Assembly (NCBI GenBank): GCA_036874045.1
Contig: CM072335.1
Span: 22,885,501 to 22,949,500, forward strand
Origin: Cymodocea nodosa
Taxonomy: Eukaryota > Streptophyta > Magnoliopsida > Alismatales > Cymodoceaceae
Reading direction: 5' to 3'
DNA: 64,000 bases
Shown here: positions 1-13,900 of the stretch, one piece after another
How positions within the stretch are numbered: position 1 is the first letter of the stretch
Layout of the letters: every line of letters starts with the position of its first letter
Made by a program: the position numbers and the translations under genes
Notes under the pieces: generated by a model
What the model was told of the DNA's origin: nothing
Databases searched by the model: none
The model's input: the letters and a program-made list of their open reading frames with translations, nothing else

Positions 1-1140
1 GATTCAGAAACAAAGTGATCTGCCTGCGAAATAAATATATGAAAGGCTGTGAAAAGTAATGGACAAGAATAAAAGGAAAACTGCTCCTTATGTCCCCCAC
101 ATGGAAAGGCTGTACTGATCTCTCCCATAGTTGGTTTCCCTAATTGTCTTCTTTTCTTTTTTATCGTTCACCGTCTTAAAATAATCATACTCTTACAGAA
201 AAATTCCATGGAAGGTGGAGAAAGAAGAGCAGTCGAGTTTTACAAAAATTAACCAAAAATGAAACACAACTTACCAAGGATGTGGCTTTTTGAATTGTCA
301 AGATTCAAATGCCCAGACAATGTCATGAAAAAAGGAAAAATAAAGAAGAACACTGAATCAAGCGCAACAAGTTAGGCATACCAAAACGGGAAGAATGGTG
401 AATCGAAGAACGGGAAAAGCTCATTTTTATAAAACAGAGGATCCACTAATATAAACGGCAAAATTTTCTGAACATCTTGCGGTTGCATTTCATGGAATCG
501 AAACACATTCCAAGATGGATTGGTTACCTTTTCGATTGATGCCGACGTGCGCAGAAGCCAATTGCACACGCAAAACATGCAAATGGAAGATTAAAAATGG
601 AAAATGGTTGAGTCCATTAAAACAGAAGATTACCAAAGATTCGAAAAGAGACGAATCTGGGGAAGAAGACATGATTCACCTTGCTTCCTGGATTTGACGC
701 GAGCAGTCACAGATACGACGGCCCTCTTGACGGTGAATGCAACCTTCTGCCACCAACACGCCATACAGGCCGTGACCCTCCTCCTCCCCTCCTACTGGCG
801 GCGGACCACCGAAGCGCTACCAGAAGTTGGAGAGGGTCTTGTCCTTCACCCTCGTTGCTGAAACGAACGGACCTCAAATTGTTATAATAGCGGAAGGAGC
901 AAAGCTGCAAAGACCAGCGGTCCAACAGCGACAACGACAACGACAACCACCACCCTCCCTCTGCCGCCGCCCTCGGATTCGCACCACGTTTCTCGCTGCT
1001 TACGCCAGGCGCTGCCCACCCCTCGCCTTCTGGGTTCTCTCTCTCCCCCCCTCCCTCCCTTCCTCTGCTCGTCGTTTGGCGAATTTTACCATCAGGTCCG
1101 ACCTTTCTTTACCTTTCCAAGTCCACGATGTTGCATGGAC
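1..1140 (-). other. Possible edge of a leftward gene (splice-like signals only)
   Basis: On the minus strand a good acceptor (pyrimidine-rich, ending CGCAG) would open an exon at position 23 that runs off the window, and a consensus donor GTAAGT follows position 275, giving a candidate 251-bp intron (24-274). The stretch 680-1,100 is much more GC-rich than its surroundings and C/T-rich on the plus strand, as promoters and 5' leaders often are. I could not extend a convincing reading frame through the upstream candidate exon, so it may be untranslated. No product is recognised. Short open frames here on both strands overlap one another and resemble no family. This could equally be a promoter region with chance splice motifs. 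Confidence 0.25.
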
Positions 1141-1850
1141 GTAGACGACCTCTTACCTTTATCAATTATAATAATTTATGGGTTAAAAAGGGAAACGAGA
1201 AGAAAAATCTACCGAAAGAAGCGAAGCAACTCTAGTTTCGTGTATTAGTCAAAAAGGGAGGGCCAAACAGCAACTCTTCTTCGGCTGTCAAACACCATCA
1301 ACTTGTGGCGATGGAAAGCGACCGGAGCAGCGCTCCATCTTCGACACGACGGCGGAGCAAGTCACATCTGATATACACGTGGAAAGTGTGTGGGGTCCAA
1401 TTTTTTTTTACGCGAACACCGTCGTACATCTTCGATATTTAAATTGTAAGTTTGATATCTTCAATAATTATAATATACCTATTTCGGTAGACGGAAATTT
1501 TTTTTTAAACTTATGCATAGCCAAAAAGTTATAAAAAAGAGAGATAATATAATATATAATATTACATCAATCATTCATTCTAATATAATTACATTCTTCC
1601 GAACTTGGCGTTGGAGTTTTGCCTCCACTTACACTCACCTCAATCGGCTTTAACTGACTGATGTTGTTTAAACCAACCCTTTACAGTTACAAATTACTTT
1701 GGTAAAAACATTCTTATAATTATAACTTTATTTTAGATTTGAGTATTGCTGTTACATCTTTGTCAATTCTATCATCAATGAATCTTCCACAACACTCGTA
1801 AAGTCTCTTTCTTTGATTGAGGTGCGCCTGAACTTGGCTTAGTACAACTC

Positions 1851-1924
1851 TTGATAATCTAGTTCTTACAAGATTGTTTGATCTCTTTTGATAATCTAGT
1901 TCTTACAAGATTGTCTGATCTCTT
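1851..1924. repeat. 37-bp tandem repeat, two copies
   Basis: Two adjacent units start at 1,851 and 1,888. Each begins TTGATAATCTAGTTCTTAC and they differ at one or two positions, so the duplication looks recent. No coding context. Confidence 0.85.
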
Positions 1925-2350
1925 TCTTTTAATATTGAAGAAAAAGACAGCATACGAACAAGAACCAAAAATAGCAATGGAATGGGTGAATCGATTGGGA
2001 TGGGCAATTGGACGATGGAGAGCAGCTTGTGTTTCATTCTTCACAGATGTCCTTTAATCTTAAGCTTCGCATTACAATGCTTGCCATCTTCTTCCAGGGG
2101 AGTGTTGTCCATAAGCTATTTGTGCTTTGGTCGTAGCAGTGGTGGTGGCGGTCTTCGAAGGCTCTTCAAACAACTTGGAACTCGTCTAACCTGAACAAAC
2201 AACAAGTGATTAGGATTGGAGACATCGTTTGTCTTGAACAATGACGGACGATGACCATGCGATAGGGGGTTCATCGGTTTGAGTTATGGTTACTGATGGA
2301 GGACAAGGTTGAGCTAGTCATAGGGCTCCGACCAAGTGACGAGTTCGTCG

Positions 2351-2557
2351 ACGAACTCAATTTCCTTTCTGGAGGAACATCTCTAGGGTTTCTTCTGAGT
2401 TAGTTTAGAGGAACATCGTCAACAACCTTGTTTCTTTCTCTTCCAATCCAACAACGAACTCAATGTCTATTCTAGAGGAACATCTCTAGGGTTTCTTCTG
2501 AGTTAGTTTAGAGGAATATCGTCAACAGCCTTGTTTCTTTCTCTTCCAATCCAACAA
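2351..2557. repeat. 103-bp tandem repeat, two copies
   Basis: Units begin at 2,351 and 2,454 with ACGAACTCAA. Both contain GAGGAACATCTCTAGGG and CTCTTCCAATCCAACAAC in the same order. Divergence is a few substitutions. The surroundings are somewhat GC-richer than the flanks, but no open frame spans the repeat. Confidence 0.85.
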
Positions 2558-4059
2558 CCCAACCTTGCCTAGAGGGAAGGTTCAAAAGTAGGAGGGCTTC
2601 AAATGAGGACGAAGTTGATGATGGTTATTCAAGAAAGGGTTTTCAAATGACTTCACGTCAAGCGTCTTTTGCATTTGACATTAGAGCGCATCCTAATAAT
2701 TTAAACAGAGGCAACCGTTTTCCCCATTTTTTTATAAATTTTTTAACTAGCAAAGTTGGTTCTTCAAGAGATTATTTTTTGTAGTGCTTTCGAGTTTGAG
2801 CACTTGACTTCCCACAATATGTTCTTTCCTCTGCATGATCATATGATCACTCTGCAAATGCATTTTCATTCATGAAGTCGAGTAAATTGTGAAATTGTCA
2901 AAACTTTTGCTATCATACATTTGTTATGATTCATCTCATTTGCCTACTGATATACTCCAACCATTTTTGTTAAAATGTAAGTATGCTTTAATAATGATTA
3001 GAACCAGATTTACTAATTTCATTCAGAGTTTTGACATTCCTTCGATTGACTAGGGACAAATAGTGTTCACAGTATGATATTACTACGTAAGTACCTTGAT
3101 ATGTAGAACACAATCCTTGTAATTTGGTCATCGCAATTTGGTTTCAAGGCAAGCTAACCTAAACTGTCATAACAAGTGTATTATCTTCTTAACATTAAAG
3201 CTTTTGGGGGTTTTCAAGTTATCTTTAGTCATATAACATGTGCTTTATAGATTATTTTATTGCACTACTAAACAACCAAGCTGTATTTGTCACATATAAT
3301 ATTGCATTTTGAAAGACCAATGTAAAAACATTTTATCCATATATATTACAGTCTTGTTGTTTACCTTAGCTTGTGACAATCAAAGGTCTCTTTTTAATTT
3401 CAGGACCAAACAATATGTTTCAATAGAGCAATTGATTTCTTTCCATTTCTATATATTTTTAATACTTTTTTCTTAATATATAGTATTAATCATTATATTT
3501 AAGTATTTATTCCTATGTAAAGTATTATATTATTTGAAAGCTATGTTGTACCAATTTTAAATACGTATTGTGTATTTCCATACATAGGATATATGGATAC
3601 AGTGTGAAGAAGACAACATGAAGTTGTTTCTCTTACGCTGCAAGAGCAAATGAATTGTGATATTGGGTATAATTTGTGATGTCATTTGAGAGAGAAATAC
3701 CAAATGATAAAATTAGAATTGAAATTCAGTAGTCCGTGATAAATGAGTATAACAAATAAACAAAGTTTAAATTGGAAAAGAAACGTATTGATAGTCAAAT
3801 GAAGGCCTAAAAAGCTTTTAGGGTTAAAACTATGTTAATAGACATATAGATATTTCACTTGAAATATAGAATGAATTTATTAAGGTTAGTAAAATGTATT
3901 TTTATTATGTTAATTTATTATTTTGTAAAATTATGTTATATTTATAATTTTAACTATTTTATTTTTTTCTATTTAGAAATACCTAAAATGTACGTCTTAT
4001 AAAGGAAAAGAGTGTCCCATATATTGTCGGTTATAATTTATTTTTGAAAGTAAATACTA

Positions 4060-6250
4060 CGTCAAGATTATGTGTCATCAAACCTCTTGATTTTGAAGAT
4101 GAATTGAATTTGAATGAATCTGACCATCTAGACAATATTTTAGAAATACATTGGTAAATGCTTTCTCAAATGTTTTGTGATATAGATTCAAAAACACAAC
4201 ATTCTCTCTCAATGCAATAATAAAAAATATAGAAAAAAGGCAAATGAGTTTACCCTCATGTAGAGTTTCAACAAATTATATCAAAAACAATGAAAAAAGT
4301 AGGTACATCACTTCTGCAACTTTTTTGATGTAGAATAAGGAGGTACCGTAAAAAAATTAGAAATTATAAAAGAGATATTACAAGTCCAAAAAGAAAATGT
4401 AGAAATACACAAAAGAAAAGAAGTTAGAGAAATCCAAAATGACAAGTAGATGACAATTTTGTTTGAACTTCCAAGACTTACAAATGAGAAGTACTTGGAG
4501 ATAGATATATTAAAAGATGAATCAACAAGATTGAACTTTATGAGAATGCCACGTGAACATAAACTTAGATGGTTGAAATACAATATACAAAAAATGTAGT
4601 ATTGAACTCATAGTTCACAGTGGACTTATTTTATGTATGCCCTTTTATGTATCGTGATATGTGTTGAACTTATAGTTATGAGTTGTGTTATATTTTAGTC
4701 TATTAAACATGCAAAAGTTAATAGCAATAGGTTATTTGAATCTTTCTATATTATGTATTATGTTCTTTATATTGATATTAAAGGTGAGTTATTAATTTAT
4801 TATTATCATTTTTAATGTTATTGTCGACACTTGTGTAGCCTAACTAATTTCGATAAATGACGGAACTAATATGTTTATGTTGCTTGTACGAGAGGAGGAA
4901 GAATGTGCCCAAAAAAGGCACAAGATGCTTTTAGGTACATGACACTTTTTTTGTACCCTTGTAAGTTTTAATGCATCAGTAGTGTCTACTATAATATATA
5001 ATAGGGAATGTCAACCATATATAAGATGATTAATAGATTCAAATTTACCAAGTCAATTATATAATTGTAATAAAATATATCAAATGAGTCAAAATGTATT
5101 TATCTAATTTGCTACTTTATTAAGAACTAAAAGTGTAATAGAAGATAGTAAAGTATTTCTAATTACAATTGAACAAAATCAATGATATGAAATAACAATG
5201 GAATGCTTTCATCAATTTACTTGGGCCATCAATGATTATTTCAATGAAATGTTGAATGAAATTTTGAAATTAGATCATATGCTTCTAATAGAGCCTCATT
5301 TAACTATTTCATATAAGATTGAAAATAACTTCAATGTTTACCTATACTTCAAGGTATATTTGTCTTGTGAAAATTTAATTCTTCATTTCATTATTATGAT
5401 ATAAATTACTATGATAACATGTTTTTTTATATTTTAGGATTGTATTAGTTTTATTACCAATACATATGTCAAAACAACCATTTATAATGAGAGAAGTGTA
5501 AAATTTAGGAATAGAAAAAGTGAGTTATCACAAAATATATTATCAATTTGTAATTTTGATATAGAGTTTGCTTATATCCTTAGTAAATAGGAAAGATCAA
5601 TTAATGATGCACAAGTTTTTCAAGATGTAATAATGCGATGTAATCCCTTTATTGTCTCACTAAATATACTTTGTACATTAATATTATTTATTAATTTTAC
5701 AATGAAATATATTTTGAACAATACTTGTTTAATATTGTATATAGAAATGTTTTACTTGGTAAATGTCGATTTTCCAAACTAACTAGAACATATTTATCCA
5801 TTTTGAAAAGTTCGATATTACTTGAATGACTACAATGTTAGTTGACTTTCTACTAATGTAGTAAAAAATTTCAACTATAAATATTTACAATTAAGGATAA
5901 TCATCAATCGAAATTTAGAATGGTAAAACATTATTTTGTAATATTATGATATTACATATCATTTTCTTTTAAAATCTAAGCAAAAATTATGTTAGTTTCA
6001 TTTTTTACTTCATAATTTCATTCGAAGGGAAGATAGAAATGATTTGCTTCAAAATTTTGAAAATGAATTAAAGAGAAGTGAGGATGTCAATGAATTTGAA
6101 GCAACCAAAGAGAAGGAAGCAACATCAAAAATTTTATCTTTTATTATTGGAACTACTTAAGAAGAAAGAAAACAAGTAACAATTAAAATACATGAAAACA
6201 AAATGAAGTTTATGTGTGAAAACATCAAGAAGTCTATGTGGGATGTTTGA
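4060..6250 (+). mobile_element. Decayed PIF/Harbinger transposon (copy 1)
   Basis: Plus-strand pieces translate into a PIF/Harbinger-type DDE transposase with many stops. A segment at 5,198-5,350 (..CFHQFTWAINDYFNEML..) is followed by an apparent intron with acceptor near 5,435 and then a DCISFI..TYVKTTI segment, the degenerate counterpart of the family's first catalytic Asp block. Near 5,860-5,930 the NVVKNFNYKYLQLR block matches the conserved NxxxxFNxxHSxLR region. The C-terminal tail ends at 6,248-6,250. Upstream, 4,060-4,450 gives acidic and Lys/Glu-rich peptide pieces like the tail of the companion Myb/SANT-like ORF. The layout matches the copy at 52.2-54.95 kb. Termini were not resolved and the element cannot encode a working transposase. 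Confidence 0.65.
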
Positions 6251-7957
6251 AATTTATGCTATCAATTTTATTAGACTTGTAATAAATTTTTTTAACAATG
6301 TCAATTTTATTTATGTTTGCAAAAATAATAGATGTATTTCAACTTATCATTATCTTTTTATATAAAAATGTCATTGCTACATTTTTTATATGATCTAAGT
6401 TCCATTATTTGTAACATTTATGCAATTTATTTGATTACTCATTAAACATTATCAATCATATATTAATATCCTTAATTATTATAAATCATATATTATTAAT
6501 TTACTTATAAAATTTATATATTAATATTTTAATATATAAGTTTATATCATTATTACTTAATTATTTTAGTATACCTTATATGAATTCTCTTACTTTCCAT
6601 GCACAAACAAAAAATTTAATTGTAACAAAATTTATCATTTTCCTACCAATGCACAAATACACAAATTTCTCATTTTTGATAGATTTCAAAAATTTTGATT
6701 CTAACAAATTTCAAGAATTTATTTTTAATAGATTCATTTTTTTGACAGATTCCAAGAACCTTAAGAAAAATCTCTTTTCCTACTTTCCTTTTTGAAATTT
6801 CCAACTGACATAAATCCCTCCTAAGAAAACAAGGAAAAGGATAATTTTCTTCTGGTAGAATAGAATTAGATCTTAAAAGTGTTTTTTTATCTTGTAATCA
6901 ATTTTACAAATAGGCTTCTACTGCAGTTCATCTAACTAAATATCATTGGTAAGAATTGTTCAAATAGAAGGTGTTAGGAATTTTTTTAGTAATGATTCTT
7001 CTCTTTGTTGTAAAATTCATTTTTTCATTAATCACATAAAAAAGCTCAAATAATTATCCATCTATACATAAAAATTCAAACAATTATTTAACTCTTCAAT
7101 TTTTCTTTACCAAATACATATGAAAAACATATAAAAACTTAAAATGTTAAAAATACATATACAAATAACTTAACTATATAAATTTTTAATATAATTTTTT
7201 AATTAATTCGAAATGTAAACTTATAACTACACAATTTTTCAAAATATATTAACGTCTAATTATGTAACTATTATACTTAAACTTATTTAAACTTTATTTA
7301 TAAACTTAATAAAATATTCATCATCAAAACAAAATTTCTAACAATATTTATTCCTCTCTTATGATATTATGGTCTAACAAAAGGATCCATAATTGTAATA
7401 GGAGAATTGCCTCAACATCATGCACAGGGAGAACAAAGAACAACTACATTTGAATTGACCCACTATAACTCGTGTTCACTAAACCAATTTATTCTATTTC
7501 TAGTCAGGCAAACTCTTCACCTGAAGCTCTTCTAAGAGATCAGCGATCACGTATCTCTTGCAGAACTGTTACTCTTCTCGTGAAGAAGAATAATGGATCT
7601 CAGGCTAGATCGAAACCTTCACTCATAGTAAGAGGGCGTGAAGGATGATGGAATGGCGAGTGTTCCTGTGAATAGAAACCAAGTAAAAAGGATTCCTCAT
7701 CCATCATTAACCAAAAACGCTAATGAAAACTTTGAACTCAATGGGAACTAAATATCTAAAAATTCTTTAATTTTTATTAAATTTTAAACATTAATTTTTT
7801 AAATAAAAAAACTCAACAAATAAAATTATGTAAACTTTTAATACATGTTTAAATTTTAAACATCCAAACATAAATTTTCTAAGAGTCTGTAAACCTGTCG
7901 GCCACAAGAAAAAGTCTCTTTTAACGTTGTCCACACGAAAAGTTCTAGACCACAACA
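6251..7957. other. AT-rich intergenic DNA downstream of CMO
   Basis: Mostly low-complexity A/T DNA. It contains no intact gene. A short stretch near 7,500-7,700 is less AT-rich and can be read on the minus strand as a few exon-like peptides, but no family is recognised. The 3' untranslated region of CMO (minus strand) must lie in the right-hand end; no clear AATAAA was seen on that strand close to the stop. Confidence 0.55.
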
Positions 7958-10900
7958 TTAGTGCTCTCTGTTGAGGCTCTGGTGAAGAAGACAGTGGAAG
8001 TGATGCATGGCCTTCTCGACACTAGGAGCATATCGTCCCGTAGAGTATGCTGGAGATTCTAAACCCTTTTGCACTCCTTCACAGAGCACGATGTCTTCCA
8101 ACTGCATAAAAGGAAAATCACTAGAGTGAAGAAGCGGCAACGTTATATTTTCAAATACTGGGGCGAAAAGGTTTCCTACTTGCACCCTTTTACTCTCTTC
8201 CAAGCTTCTTGATATGAACTCCTCGTCCCCCTGTGGAGTCCACACAGAAATGTCTGAAATTCCTTTACATGGTGTCAGAAATATCAAAAAACGATTACCT
8301 TCAAATAAGGATCTAGAAAGTAATCAAAGATGACATGGCACTTCCGAGGTCCCAATGGAAGCACCAAATTTGTGTCCATCCATGGACCATACCTGTATAA
8401 AGAGAGCACAAGTTTTTAGCAATGTCAGGTACTCAGTTTGCCTTTAAAAGGAGGCAATAACAGAATTCAGATGAACACATACCTGTTGATCATAAAGTTT
8501 GGGTAAATGAATGCATACAATGCTTTTGAACCAAGTCTATCGAAATCATCGCTGTTTCCTACCACTGCACATTCACAGCTTTGAATGCTGACCTTTCCAA
8601 AAATCTATTAAAAAGAAAGGATAAGTTAAAACATTCAACTGGTACACATATGGATTCACTCAAACATGAATTTTCATAAATAACAAAACGTAAATGCACA
8701 GAAGGCACATCGCACCGCAGCAGTTGTGCATGCAGGTTGGGGATATCTAACAAAGGTATGACACATTCAGGAATATAATAGTTTTGCATGACAGCGGCAT
8801 ATATAGTATACCTGCTGTAACTTAAGTCAATGATGACACCATTTATGATTTCATAAGAAAAGCCATCTCATGATTTTTCCTGAAATTTGTAGCAAATATA
8901 TTTGCAAAATCGAATATGAAACTACAACTATCATGCCTTAACCCCATCATCTTATCATGCACGCTTCCATCCTACTTATAACCTCTTTGAATTTCTAACT
9001 CAATCAAATGCCACAGGCAAAATGAAACCACAGAGAAAAATGAACGGCAGCAGACGTACACTTGTGGAATATGAGTCCATCATTATACCAGAAGCAAGTT
9101 CTCCATGTGCATATGGGACATGGTAACCACCATCTAAATAGTTGTCACAGAAGACCTTCATGACCAAGCAAAAAATGATTAGGGTTCCTTCCAGACAACA
9201 ATAAAGTTCTGTGAAGCTTGAAATATTTTCAAAATATCTTAGGCCAGATGTATGTTGTAAGTCCATTCTCAGAAATATCAAACCTTCCAGTTACACTCTA
9301 TCGTATATTCTCGTCTACAGATATGCTTCAATGGCGTATCAATCAAACTCAAGCTCAGAATCTCTGAAGAGTCACCTAACCATTCATTTCCCACAGTCTC
9401 CACCATTATATTTTCTTTATCATTGTTGAAGCTAACCAAAATGAAAGGCCCCCAGGTGGCCACTTTTAGTGGAATAAGTCCAAATTCCTACATCACAGTA
9501 ATCAGGAAATAATGAAAACCTTACTCACCATAGGAAGCAAACAGGAGAGGACAGTAGTTATCGTGCATACTTTTACATTGAAGTTCTGAATTCCAGTGAT
9601 ACGAGCAGCCTTCAGAAGTGCTCCATCCATATTGTAGGTCCATCCCTTGGAAAATTTGGTATCCAGAAAACAAATTTCATTTAAATAAACTCAAAATCGT
9701 TGTTGAACAAGTTTGATTTATATTATAAATAATAAAAATGTGGGTTGCGTCTGTTTTTGGGCAGGATTTTGGAAATGATTTAAGTGTTATTTTAAAAGAT
9801 TTAAGTGTTATTTTAAAATGGTCCAACCATTCAAATTGATTGAATCATGGTTACAAGCTCACGACATCGATTGTAATACACTGACAAGTATAGATCATCT
9901 CTACAGAAAATTGAGGATTACACATTAAGACTTGGTAAATCTATTCTAAAACAAAATAATCCACTAAAAGTACTACTATAAACACATGTGAGCTTCAACA
10001 ATAAATTTATCAAAATGTCAATTTGAAATTACAATCATTTTAAGCATATAAGTACATGCAGATCCAAAGATAATACTCATGCATATGTGATTCACAGTAA
10101 TAGCATGAAAACAAATCGAACACTTGCTGAAATTTTAGAACAATGGCAACCCACAATTTATATACTAGTAGAAATTAAATCATTAACATAAAAGGGTATT
10201 TAAAACTGTCATAAACATGCAATCTATAGCACTAAACATGCACACGAATATAATTAGAAACTACAACAAACAATCATTTCATTAATTGGAAAAATGCATT
10301 ACAATATTCAACGTTTAGATTGAAAAGAATGATATACAACTAAGGCTTCTTTTTTAAATTTTTTTTGGAACTAGAAGAACACAAACATAAGTTTTGAAAA
10401 TAAAAGACTAAAAAATTACACAAATAAGATAATTAACACCCTTCTCTTGAGCTTAGACGATCTACAATATTTGGGACTACTCATACTAGTGCAATCATGC
10501 CTAGAGATTGAGCTTTTCCTTTGCAATTTGGACTAGTTTAATAATGGCCTGTGTACTTCACTAGAAAATATTTATAAACGCCTCAAAAGCTAATGCAACA
10601 ACCCTTATATAAATACCTAATGAACTCTCAGATTTCAGCCACTTCCTTCATGTCTTATAACTTCACTATGTAAGAAAGAATCCTTCTCTTAGTCATTGAT
10701 TTATCTAAAATTTCCTCTAAATTATTCAATAATAAAAGAGAAAAGAGGGAGAAAAAGAAACACCGAATTACAATCTTAAGGTTTATAGGGCAAGAATGGG
10801 ACAAAGAGAGTTTGTATAATGATCTCCTTCCTCATATATGGCCGTCCTTAACCTAGTGTTATAATACAAAATTCCTAAAATGCTCATATTTGCATTCAAT

Positions 10901-13900
10901 ACAAATAACATATTTACTCTTGTAAGATAACTTATCAAATTATAATATCATATACTTCAATCTCACCTTATTTCAATCCAACACATAAAATGGGGATATG
11001 TTAGATGTTCCACAAAATTTCTTTTTCCTTTTAACTTTATTTCTTGTAAATAATTTAATCTATAATTCCTACAAAATCATAGATAAATACCTTTCATAAA
11101 ATATCATATTACATGAAAACACATATAAAAATATACAACATTTTGTACTAAACAAATTCTCTAATACTTAAGTTTTGCTATTTTCAAGTAAGGTACAAAT
11201 TTAACAAAAATACAAAACTTTGGAAAGCAAAAATCAAAATAACTCAAAGTAAATAAAAGAAAATAAAATCTCAACTCACTTTTGTAACAAACCTTTATAC
11301 CTTTAGGTTACCTTAATGATTGAGGTATGTCTTAATAGGATTTATAATAGATATATCTACAAAATCTATAAAATGACAAAATAAATCAATATAAATACAA
11401 TCAAAACAAAGGTATAAAGGTAAATCAACATCACTACTAATGGAAAAAATAATGTTGTCACATGTCTTAGCTACTAAAAAAAATTTAGAACTACTTATAA
11501 TTTGGGTTTCAAAAGTGTCACCTCTAATTAAACATTTTCTTTACCTTAAGGAATGAGACTTCATCCTATCATTCATATCATCTTTCCTAAGTTTAGAATT
11601 GTATATACCTAGTATAAAAGTGTGATGGATCTTTAACAAAGAGTTTCAAGTTTCATCTAACATCTTTTTATTACATTTTATTATTTTTGTCTAAGACAAC
11701 CCCAAGAATGTCATTTTGAATACATTACCCTTTTTTTTCACCCTTTATTCTTTAATCACATTTTGATGTAAATACCCCTTCTTACCCTAGGAATGGACAC
11801 CTAGTTGCTCAATAACTATCAAACCTTATGTTTTATTCTTTTTTATCTTTTTTTCTCAAAGCAATTTCAGGAATGACACCTTGAGTACATTCTTTCTTTT
11901 TTTCATATGTAATGAGAAAGTATTTAGCTTCTCCTTATTAACCCTACTAAGGACCTAGAGTGTAAGTGTAAAGTTAAGTATACACTATTCTAAAATTATT
12001 TTAAATGATATTATCTTTCGGATTAGTTCTCCTCCTACAGTTTCAGAATTTTTTTTAACAAGTTTTACTTTGAAAACCTTTACTAAAGACATTTTTTATT
12101 TCTAAGTAACTAAATTTCATAAGCATCACAAAAACATATTCTATCAAAAATCAAGAAAAATAACAAATAACACATAAAACACACTAACTAAATGCAAACA
12201 AACAACAAACAAATCTCATTCCCTATATCTAAACTTTTCATTATCTTCAATGTAATAAAATAGATATGTATGCAAAAATGATTGAAGTTTAAGTTAAAAA
12301 GGTGTAACCATATCAACTTGTAGACCAAATCAAAGAAAAACATATATTGCAAAACTAATAAGTAAACTAAAATATATCAAGTAACAAAAACAGAAAGAAA
12401 CAACAATCACGACAATCAATAGACTGATTTAATCGATCAATCAAATTGTAAGTACTGAATGTTCTTCTTATTGTCTAATCTGGAATTCCATATGTGATTT
12501 TAAAAATCTAAAATGTCACACTGCAAAATCTATTTTTTCTTTTTTTTAAGATACAAACCAGAAATGAACTTAATTGGCAAGATTAGAACTTTCTCCTCGA
12601 GTCTCCTTACTATGTTCTTAGTTCATTTGTCTATATTAGTTTGGCAACAACATATGTCCATAAATATTCACATCATATATTGATTTCATAAATGTATTTT
12701 CATTCAACAACATTTAAAGGTTCACACAAATTTAACGTATCTTTCTTAGTTCTACTAGGAAACTTCAAAAATTATTTTAACCTTTGACCATTTACCTTGA
12801 AAGTATTCTTATTGTTAGAATTCTTAATATCTATTGCCCTATATAGGTAAACCATTCTAACAATATATGACTTTGTCCATTTTGATTTCAACTTTCTAGA
12901 AAATAAGTGAAGTCTAGAATTATATAAGAGAACTTCCTACCCTAACACAAATGTCTTCATTATAATTCTTTTATCATAAAACACTTGACTTTCCTTTTTG
13001 CAATTCTAGAGGTCTCATATGTCTCATCATGTAGCTCTTTTAACTTCACCAATTGCAATTTTTTAGTCTCACTTGTGATCTCTAAATCTAAATTAATTTT
13101 CTTGATTGCTCATAAATCTGTGTTCCAACTCAACCTACAAGTGATAAGGTTTAGAGGTGTCAATTGGGTTGAGTCATTGCGGGCCAACCTAGCCCAACCC
13201 GTTATGGGTTGACCTGATCTGACTCGATTGAAAAAATTAGGTCGAGTTAGGCTATAATATATTAGAAAATCAACCTACGGGCTAAGCTGGCCTGCGGGTT
13301 GATTTTGGCCCGGCTCAGGTTAGCTCGCATCATATTTGTTAGAAACGAATGTTGAAATAACATTTGTAAAATATAAACCTTGAAACCAACGGTAAAAAAA
13401 GAGAGAAGAGAAGTCCATTTTACAAATATTATTTCAACAGAAAAAAAAAAGAAACATTCATAAAAAATGAACGTTGAAACAACGATTGTAAAAAATGAAC
13501 GTTGAAATCAACGGTAAAAAAAAGAGAAGAGAATAGATGAAAGGGAGAAAGGAATGGTGATGGGAAAATCTATAAATAAAGAAAAATATTAGAATTTTTT
13601 TCACAATTCATACTCATTCAATCTTCTCTCTTTCTTTCACAAAATACAAATATCATCTTTTAAGTTTCAACTTTTTTTAATTTTCAAGTCAAATTTTTTG
13701 CAAAAATGGCATACAACTTCAACGACTTCATCTTCAATAGCATTGTCAATGCTGACAATGATTTTAAGTAAGAACAACAATACTCCTAAGTTCAAACTAT
13801 AGAAGGTGGAACATTGACTTCAACTACTGTTGCTAAATCAAGAAGAATGTCAAATTTATGGTCAAAGTTTACAATAAAGATAAAAGTTAGAAGATGATAC

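Larger units (their letters stand above)
1141..4059. other. AT-rich intergenic DNA
   Basis: No coding signal is seen apart from short chance frames. The stretch contains the two small tandem repeats listed separately. From about 2,700 onward it is uniformly AT-rich and probably old transposon flank, since recognisable PIF/Harbinger coding remains begin near 4.06 kb. Confidence 0.6.

Noticed and set aside
7490..7700. Exon-like minus-strand peptide downstream of CMO
   Set aside because: Only about 20 residues read well, no family is recognised, and there is no room for a complete gene between it and the CMO stop.
8559..8789. 76-codon frame as a longer version of CMO exon 7
   Set aside because: The family alignment continues from exon 6 directly to the residues after the acceptor at 8,605; the extra residues would be an insertion found in no homologue I know.
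9571..9580. Alternative donor GTAAAA three codons earlier in CMO exon 4
   Set aside because: Its use would remove two residues that the homologous proteins keep; the donor GTATGC after AAA preserves length.
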